Shown here in pieces: positions 6,862-11,150 of a stretch of 11,150 nt of DNA. A model generated the notes under the pieces. It ran no database searches and was not told the origin of the DNA. It was given only the letters and a program-made list of their open reading frames with translations. A program made the translations under genes and the position numbers. The stretch is from JAVBOV01 sp031550205 (GTDB lineage Bacteria; Pseudomonadota; Alphaproteobacteria; RF32; CAG-239). How positions within the stretch are numbered: position 1 is the first letter of the stretch; every line of letters starts with the position of its first letter. The stretch spans positions 1 through 11,150 of the forward strand of contig JAVBOV010000026.1 of assembly GCA_031550205.1 (NCBI GenBank). Reading direction: 5' to 3'.

Positions 6862-7019
6862 AAACAAAACCACCTTTGAAAAAAATCAAAGGTGGGGAGT
6901 TCGTAACTGTCTATAAACAGTCTGGGTTATTCGAGCAAAGCCTTATATCCCCAGCTCCCCAAAGGGAGTCAGTTTTTATAGAGGAGCTACGACACTCCAT
7001 CGGCAGAACACCCGCCGAC
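6862..7019 (-). ncRNA. Candidate structured small RNA, about 158 nt (possibly 6S-like)
   Basis: This stretch has its own promoter (7026-7053) and ends at an intrinsic terminator (6870-6895). The core can form a four-way junction with essentially no unpaired linker. The closing stem is 6896-6905 with 6988-6998 (GGAGT and CGTA against TACG and ACTCC). The arms are 6906-6910/6917-6921, 6922-6926/6950-6954 and 6954-6958/6983-6987; base 6954 is claimed by two arms. A 5' hairpin TCGGC/GCCGA precedes the junction. An alternative rod uses a 7-bp pairing of 6911-6917 with 6975-6981. A rod with a central loop, a UGUUC segment near the 5' end and a length near 160 nt recall 6S RNA, the RNA-polymerase-binding regulator, but I cannot confirm that class. 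The short frames across it lack ribosome sites. Confidence 0.5.
6870..6895 (-). terminator. Intrinsic terminator of the candidate small RNA
   Basis: The perfect 10-bp stem CCACCTTTGA (6870-6879) against TCAAAGGTGG (6886-6895) has a six-A loop. On the - strand it is followed by TTTTGTTTT, so it terminates leftward transcription. It directly abuts the closing stem of the junction (6896). No protein gene ends just before it, and the cyclophilin gene has its own terminator farther right. It therefore most likely ends an RNA gene. Confidence 0.8.
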
Positions 7020-7025
7020 AAAGCA

Positions 7026-7053
7026 ATACTAAAGCAAACCAATTTAAAAGCAA
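7026..7053 (-). promoter_or_regulatory. Sigma70-like promoter of the candidate small RNA
   Basis: On the - strand, TTGCTT (7048-7053) is separated by 16 nt from TAGTAT (7026-7031). The predicted start is the G near 7019, just before the first hairpin of the candidate RNA. Confidence 0.55.
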
Positions 7054-7066
7054 TTAAAAAAACGTT

Positions 7067-7151
7067 GTCATCCTGAGCCTGTCGAAGGATCTTGCAGAAA
7101 AAGGCACTGTCTTTGCCTTTCAAAAAGATGGTTGGGCAAGCTCACCATGAC
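7067..7151. repeat. GTCATCCTGAGC repeat pair in inverted orientation
   Basis: It starts GTCATCCTGAGCCTGTCGAA and ends GGCAAGCTCACCATGAC, so the outer ends are inverted copies (GTCATCCTGAGC against GTCATGGTGAGC on the other strand). An inner hairpin AAAGGCA/TGCCTTT (7100-7106 and 7114-7120) lies between them. It is the same family as 6764-6839, so one family flanks the candidate RNA gene on both sides. The remaining bases to 7208 hold only the short direct repeat CCACCGAC (7183-7190, 7197-7204). Confidence 0.75.
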
Positions 7152-7208
7152 AAGGATATTTTATCCACTCACTGACCTCTGGCCACCGACTACTTCCCAC
7201 CGACCACT

Positions 7209-7238
7209 AAAAAAGCCTCTCTCCCGAGAGGCTTTTTT
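7209..7238 (-). terminator. Intrinsic terminator of the ligase/cyclophilin operon
   Basis: The perfect 13-bp arms AAAAAAGCCTCTC (7209-7221) and GAGAGGCTTTTTT (7226-7238) surround TCCC. On the - strand the stem ends in six Ts. It begins two bases past the cyclophilin stop codon and marks the 3' end of the four-gene operon. Confidence 0.93.
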
Positions 7239-7239
7239 C

Positions 7240-7869
7240 CTACATATCTGCAATAACCTTAACTGAAACAATCTCATCAGGTTTATCAACCGAGCCATTC
7301 GGGCCGTTTCCTTTTTTAATCATGTCCACAAATTCCATGCCGCTGGTAACATTTCCCCAAACCGTATATTGCCCGTCCAGCCAGGTGCAGTCATTAAAAC
7401 AAATGAAAAATTGACTGTCGCCCGAGTTCGGGTCCATGGCGCGCGCCATTGAAACCGTTCCGCGCTTGTGCGGTGTTTTAGAAAACTCCGCCTTAAGCTT
7501 TTTGCCGCTGCCGCCGGTTCCGGTTCCATGCGGGCAGCCCGTTTGCGCCATAAAACCCTCAATCACGCGGTGAAACTTCAGCCCATTATAAAATTCTGCG
7601 CGCACCAGTTCCTTAATGCGCTCAACGTGCATAGGCGCAACCTCCGGCAGCATCTCAATCACCACTTCGCCGTTCTTAAGCGCCAACACCAAAGAGTTCT
7701 CGGCATCCTTAACCTTGTATGAATGCTTAATCTTTTTGGCGCGCTGCGCACTCACGCCGATTTTCTTCACTTCAGCATTTTGCAGTTTTTTTGTTTCTGC
7801 AGATTTAATCAACTTCTTGGCTTTTTTAACCGGTTTAGTTGTCTCTTTACTTGGCTTCACAGCTTTCAT
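7240..7869 (-). CDS. Cyclophilin-type peptidyl-prolyl isomerase with Lys-rich N-terminal extension
   Basis: This 209-residue protein should catalyse cis-trans isomerisation of Xaa-Pro bonds. Residues from about 58 on form a bacterial cyclophilin domain. It contains the active-site segment FHRVIEGFMAQTGCP followed by GTGTGGSG, then the substrate-groove segments GTVSMARAMDPNSGDSQFFI and WLDGQYTVWGNV. The first 50 or so residues are unusual: almost all Lys, Ala, Thr, Val and Ser with many KK pairs, no hydrophobic core and so no signal peptide. The enzyme is therefore predicted cytosolic, perhaps tethered to nucleic acid or acidic surfaces. AGGAG lies at a good distance before the ATG, so the extension is probably translated. 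It is the last gene of the operon, 16 nt after the ATP-grasp gene, and a terminator follows immediately. Confidence 0.93.
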   Translation of the reverse strand: MKAVKPSKETTKPVKKAKKLIKSAETKKLQNAEVKKIGVSAQRAKKIKHSYKVKDAENSLVLALKNGEVVIEMLPEVAPMHVERIKELVRAEFYNGLKFHRVIEGFMAQTGCPHGTGTGGSGKKLKAEFSKTPHKRGTVSMARAMDPNSGDSQFFICFNDCTWLDGQYTVWGNVTSGMEFVDMIKKGNGPNGSVDKPDEIVSVKVIADM

Positions 7870-7885
7870 ATTATTTCTCCTAAAA

Positions 7886-8836
7886 TCAAAAATCTAAAGT
7901 ATATCTAACCCGTTCTTCCCAGGTTTTCAAGGTCTTGCACTGCTTGTCAATTTTCTTAATGGCGTTGGCCAAACCTTTGCCGTTGGCAATCTGAATGGCA
8001 AGGCCGGGGCGTGCATTAAGTTCCAAAAGCATCGGCCCGCGTTTTTCATCCAGCACAATATCTGCGCCAATATACCCAAGTCCGGTCATCTCATATGCCT
8101 GCGCGGCAATTTTCAAGTGCTCTTCCCAAAGCGGAATCTGCAGTTCAAGCAAATTAACCCCGGTGTCGGGATGATGCGTAATCGGCTCATCGCGCATAAC
8201 CGCTTTTAAGGCCTTTCCGGTCTTAATATCCAAACCGACGCCGACCGCACCCTGATGCAGGTTGGCTCTTCCGCCGGAAGCCGCCGTAGAAAGCCTGATC
8301 ATCGACATCACCGGATATCCCCTATAAACAATCACGCGCACATCAGGCACGCCCTGATAGCTGAGATTTTTAAACACCGGAGAAAAGTTAATCATCTCCT
8401 CAATCAGAGCCTTATCATATTTTCCGCCCAAAGAATATAGGCCGCTTAAAATATTTGAAATGTGCTGATACAATTCCTTATAAGAAATGCTTTTGCCCGA
8501 CGGCGTAATGAAGTTGTTTTCATCATAACTGCATATCACCATAATTCCCTTGCCGCCGGAACCGTGTGCCGGTTTAACCACAAAGGACTTGTGCTTTTTG
8601 ACCATTTCCAAAAGGTCTTTAACCTCGTGCTGAAACTCAATAACCCCGATTAAGTTTGTGGTGTTAATTCCGTGCTCATGCGCCAGCGTTTTGGTCTGTA
8701 CCTTGTCATCCACCAGCGGATACAAACTGCGCTTGTTCAGCCTGGAAATAACATGATAATTGCGGCGGTTCATGCCCATTACGCCGGCATCTCTCAACTC
8801 TGAAGGCTTTGTAAAATTTTTAAACCATCCGAACAT
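7886..8836 (-). CDS. RimK-related ATP-grasp ligase (alpha-L-glutamate ligase-like)
   Basis: This is a 316-residue cytosolic ATP-grasp enzyme. The family activates a carboxylate as an acyl phosphate and joins it to an amine, often adding Glu or another amino acid to a peptide or protein. Visible motifs are the nucleotide-binding lysine and flexible loop VVKPAHGSGGKGIMV (about 86-100), ALIEEMI (143-149), PDVRVIVYRG (164-173) and the metal-binding region GADIVLDEKRGPMLLELNARPG (about 257-278; D259, E272, N274). RLSTAASGGRANLHQGAVGVG (181-201) is typical of the alpha-L-glutamate-ligase-like subgroup found beside 7TM/inactive transglutaminase genes. Its ATG directly follows the TAA of that upstream gene, so the two are probably translationally coupled. 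The product is unknown; assigning ribosomal S6 as target would be unjustified. Confidence 0.9.
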   Translation of the reverse strand: MFGWFKNFTKPSELRDAGVMGMNRRNYHVISRLNKRSLYPLVDDKVQTKTLAHEHGINTTNLIGVIEFQHEVKDLLEMVKKHKSFVVKPAHGSGGKGIMVICSYDENNFITPSGKSISYKELYQHISNILSGLYSLGGKYDKALIEEMINFSPVFKNLSYQGVPDVRVIVYRGYPVMSMIRLSTAASGGRANLHQGAVGVGLDIKTGKALKAVMRDEPITHHPDTGVNLLELQIPLWEEHLKIAAQAYEMTGLGYIGADIVLDEKRGPMLLELNARPGLAIQIANGKGLANAIKKIDKQCKTLKTWEERVRYTLDF

Positions 8837-10396
8837 TTATTTTCTTCTTTTTCTTTTTTTTGCCAAAGGCGTAAAGCGCCTCAGCTCGGTTAAACGGTAG
8901 CCGGTATACGTTCCCAAAAGCATAACCGCAAACAAAATCACCAAATTAATTTCATTAAAGGCAAACATAATGTGGCGGATATATTCAAAGCTCACAATAA
9001 AATAAATTACAATTGCCGTAATCACGCTGAATATAATCTCGCGAATGGCGTTATATGCTCCGTCTTCTTCCCAGGTAATTGAGGCGCGCTCAATAATCCA
9101 CGCCATAATGATAATCGGAAAAAACGCCGCCGATTGCGCCATATTAAGGTCAAATTGATAACCGCAGATGGTCATCATCTGCATAATCAAAATAACGCAG
9201 ATTACCACCGAGGCAATTCTCGGCACCAGCAAAAGGTTGCAGTGCGAAAGCAAATACCTTATAAACAGGCCGATGGTAACAATGACGCCGAAGGTCATAA
9301 GACCCGCCCAAAAACCGGCCTTAATCAAGGCAAAGGCCAAAAGCATTGGCGTAAAGGTTCCCATAGTTTGCAAGCCCACCACGTTTCTCAAAACCACCAC
9401 CACCAAAATTCCCAGCGGAAAAATCATCAGCCACTTTAAAATGTTTTGCTCCAAAAGCGGCAGACTGTATATGGAATATTTAAACCACGAATTATCACTG
9501 GCCAGCTTTGCGCGGTGAGACGCCAGCACAAAAGACGGCGTAACCGATTTCAAGACCGAAAATTTAATTGAAGAATTTTCTCCACCCTCAATATCAACCA
9601 AGCTCTCTCCGCCGCGTTTGAACACCACAAAGTTTTTCGGAACACCTTTTTCACCGGTCTTAATGTCATATATTTTCCATTTGTCTCCCATATATGCTTC
9701 CAGCATCAAATCCGGCGTGGAGGCCACGCGCTCTTCTTCCAGCTTAATGCCTCTGACCGTGCGGTTGGGAATTTTTTTATAAGACAATAAAGACTTAATG
9801 GCATCAAGCATGTCCTGCTCGGTTTTTTTAACCGGCAGAAAAGTCATCACCGTATCATCCAGAGGGTTTTGGTTTAAGAGATGAATAATCTGCTGAACTT
9901 CGTCTCCTTCCTGACGGGCAGCCAGCTTCAATATCTCGTCGGCACTCAGTTGAGCTGCCTGGTCAAAAGCTGGTGCCTGCGGTGCGTTCGGTTCAATGTC
10001 TTTCTCGCGGCCTTTGGAGTCCATGTTGTCATAAAGCATAACCCGATAATAAATATTCTGGTGTGCGGTTTTGGGTCTTGATGTTAAAACAACTCTGTCC
10101 ACTCCGTTGCTGACTCTGGTTTTTTTATATTTCGGCGCAATAATATCTTCGCCCAAAATCTTAAATTCGTTGCTTTTTGACGGAGTCGCCATTGACACCT
10201 TAATCGGCTCATTGGTCGGGTCAAAAGCAATGTGCGCCTCAATTGTCCAGACATCTGAGGTCTGGTTTGGCTTTAATGAAAACCCCCAATATTTTACCTT
10301 ATAATAAGCCCCATATCCGGCAACGCCGATAGACAGCACAAGGCACGCAAACAAAACAAATCTTATATTCAGCAGCTTTTTAAACATAATTAACAT
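8837..10396 (-). CDS. Inner-membrane protein: periplasmic inactive-transglutaminase-like region plus seven TM helices
   Basis: This 519-residue protein has one N-terminal TM segment (about 13-32), a soluble region (about 35-315) and seven further TM segments (about 320-338, 346-362, 363-381, 391-411, 420-437, 452-471 and 482-501). It ends in a very basic tail (KKRKRRK) that should be cytosolic. The order matches the 7TM proteins fused to a transglutaminase-like domain found beside RimK-like ligases; VGLQTMGTFTPMLLAFALI fits the conserved start of the 7TM part. Within the soluble region no Cys-His-Asp triad is evident, which agrees with an inactive domain that binds rather than cuts. The start may be the ATG three codons later (10387), which has a GGA at better spacing. 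It lies 17 nt after the protease gene. A scaffold, receptor or transporter role is inference. Confidence 0.85.
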   Translation of the reverse strand: MLIMFKKLLNIRFVLFACLVLSIGVAGYGAYYKVKYWGFSLKPNQTSDVWTIEAHIAFDPTNEPIKVSMATPSKSNEFKILGEDIIAPKYKKTRVSNGVDRVVLTSRPKTAHQNIYYRVMLYDNMDSKGREKDIEPNAPQAPAFDQAAQLSADEILKLAARQEGDEVQQIIHLLNQNPLDDTVMTFLPVKKTEQDMLDAIKSLLSYKKIPNRTVRGIKLEEERVASTPDLMLEAYMGDKWKIYDIKTGEKGVPKNFVVFKRGGESLVDIEGGENSSIKFSVLKSVTPSFVLASHRAKLASDNSWFKYSIYSLPLLEQNILKWLMIFPLGILVVVVLRNVVGLQTMGTFTPMLLAFALIKAGFWAGLMTFGVIVTIGLFIRYLLSHCNLLLVPRIASVVICVILIMQMMTICGYQFDLNMAQSAAFFPIIIMAWIIERASITWEEDGAYNAIREIIFSVITAIVIYFIVSFEYIRHIMFAFNEINLVILFAVMLLGTYTGYRLTELRRFTPLAKKRKRRK

Positions 10397-10413
10397 CCAT
10401 AATCAAAAATCGT

Positions 10414-10950
10414 CTAATATAGTGTATTAGATATATTAGGGTCCACAATGGCTCTTCCGGCCAGAATATTTCTGCCGATTAAAGCCTGATACTCAAATTT
10501 TTCGCGGTCGGCCAAAGAAAACTTGGCTGTAATCAGTTGTTTTCCGAGCCTGACCTCCATCTCCACTATCGGGCGTTTTTCATTTTTGCCGATTCTGGTT
10601 ATAACGGTTGTTTTCTTTACCGGTTTTTCAAAAACATGTTTTTCTCCATTGTCGCGGTTAACCACCGTAAAGGAAACCCACTTTTTGCCGTCTCTTTCAA
10701 AATGCTTAAGGCTCTGCACATCCAAAGAAGAATTTTCTGCGCCGGTGTCGATTCTGGCTGAAAAAGGCGCTTTCATCGGCAGAATATAAATAGGTTCAAC
10801 CGCGCCGATGGTGCCAAGGACGTGAGAGTGTGTCGGTTTGTTTTGCGGCACTTCAATCGCCGGCACAATAGTGGGCTTAACCTCGGTGCTGCACGCTGCC
10901 AAAAACAGCAGACATAATGCAATTGCTAAAATTTCGGGAATATATTTCAT
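10414..10950 (-). CDS. Retropepsin-fold 'ATP-dependent zinc protease' family lipoprotein
   Basis: The start is placed at the ATG at 10948-10950, giving 178 residues. An upstream in-frame ATG at 11121 would add 57 residues that look like translated AT-rich leader. From the chosen start the protein opens with a lipoprotein signal (MKYIPEILAIALCLLFLAAC), lipobox LAAC with Cys20 followed by Ser. The catalytic-type motif is ARIDTGAENSSLDV (D68-T-G), and the C-terminal ALIGRNILAGRAIVDP matches the second conserved block of the RimB-like 'zinc protease' family. That family has an aspartyl-protease fold; the zinc and ATP in the name are historical. The protein would be membrane anchored on the outer side of the inner membrane, or at the outer membrane. 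As first gene of the operon it may remove what the ligase adds, though the two are on opposite sides of the membrane. Confidence 0.85.
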   Translation of the reverse strand: MKYIPEILAIALCLLFLAACSTEVKPTIVPAIEVPQNKPTHSHVLGTIGAVEPIYILPMKAPFSARIDTGAENSSLDVQSLKHFERDGKKWVSFTVVNRDNGEKHVFEKPVKKTTVITRIGKNEKRPIVEMEVRLGKQLITAKFSLADREKFEYQALIGRNILAGRAIVDPNISNTLY

Positions 10951-11062
10951 TGTCTTTCTCTGTAATGCTTTAAAATTCTTCCGAAAATATACTCCAGAAA
11001 AAACAAAATAAAAGCAGTTTTTTTGCCCGTGAATATCTTTTTTTTTGCCTTTATCTGTAAAA

Positions 11063-11091
11063 TTGACAAAATCATGATTGACATTTAATTT
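11063..11091 (+). promoter_or_regulatory. Possible rightward promoter near the window edge
   Basis: TTGACA (11063-11068) is followed after 17 nt by TAATTT (11086-11091); a second TTGACA lies at 11079-11084. It points away from the protease operon toward an ATG at 11134 with only 17 bases before the window ends. It is listed because the 200 bases upstream of the protease start hold no gene. The leftward promoter of the operon should also be here, but I could not pick one convincingly in the AT-rich sequence. Confidence 0.35.
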
Positions 11092-11150
11092 TAAGGATAT
11101 ATTTTGCAAATATATAAACAATTATTAACCTGTATGAGCAAGTATTTCTG

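Noticed and set aside
6876..7076. 66-codon + strand open frame across the candidate RNA
   Set aside because: It begins inside the terminator hairpin, has no ribosome site and covers the palindromic arms of the RNA; the peptide has no family character.
6911..7123. 70-codon - strand open frame over the same region
   Set aside because: It starts inside the GTCATCCTGA repeat, upstream of the predicted promoter, and runs through the structured RNA.
6398..7151. Repeat cluster considered as a CRISPR array
   Set aside because: Units belong to several families, alternate in orientation and have irregular spacing with no uniform spacers.
7886..8836. Naming the ATP-grasp gene rimK
   Set aside because: It belongs to the related glutamate-ligase-like subgroup linked to 7TM proteins; ribosomal S6 modification is not supported by anything in the window.
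11134..11150. Possible start of a rightward gene (ATG AGC AAG)
   Set aside because: Only 17 bases are visible and no ribosome site precedes it, so it cannot be called a gene.

Overview
The window comes from a Gram-negative bacterium: it carries a tripartite RND efflux pump, a lipoprotein signal peptide and periplasmic domains. The base composition is moderate, and several families of short palindromic intergenic repeats are present. Together with the protein types this suggests a proteobacterium, most likely an uncultured or host-associated alphaproteobacterium. That assignment is inference; no rRNA or other phylogenetic marker is present.

Left part (1-4089, + strand): the 3' part of a periplasmic adaptor gene, then a complete HAE1/AcrB-type RND transporter with its proton-relay residues intact. 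They form an ordinary efflux operon; no outer-membrane channel gene is visible.

Middle part (4090-7240): a loose mosaic of small genes separated by repeats. It contains convergent glutamate racemase (murI, -), an unrecognised 204-aa protein with a CxxCxCH cluster (-, with its own promoter and terminator), a divergent 127-aa membrane/coiled-coil protein (+, with a strong terminator), and a 77-aa XRE-type helix-turn-helix protein (-). At least eight palindromic repeat units fill the gaps. Two copies of one family flank murI, and one of them overlaps its stop codon. Between 6862 and 7053 on the - strand is a promoter, about 124 nt that fold either into a compact four-way junction or into a rod, and an intrinsic terminator. 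This looks like an independent structured small RNA of about 158 nt; 6S RNA is the first known class to test, and the identity is unresolved.

Right part (7240-10950, - strand): a compact operon read right to left. It encodes a retropepsin-fold 'zinc protease' lipoprotein, a one-plus-seven-TM protein with a periplasmic inactive-transglutaminase-like region, a RimK-related ATP-grasp ligase (fused stop/start TAAATG with the preceding gene), and a cyclophilin with a Lys-rich N-terminal extension. The first three match a conserved but biochemically obscure amidoligase/protease/7TM module. The predicted layout puts the ligase in the cytosol, the membrane protein across the inner membrane and the protease outside it. 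Such a system could make and remove an amino-acid or peptide modification on either side of the membrane. The cyclophilin appears to be a local addition.

The most useful leads are the candidate RNA at 6862-7019, the ligase/7TM/protease operon with its cyclophilin, the unrecognised 204-aa protein, and the dense repeat mosaic.
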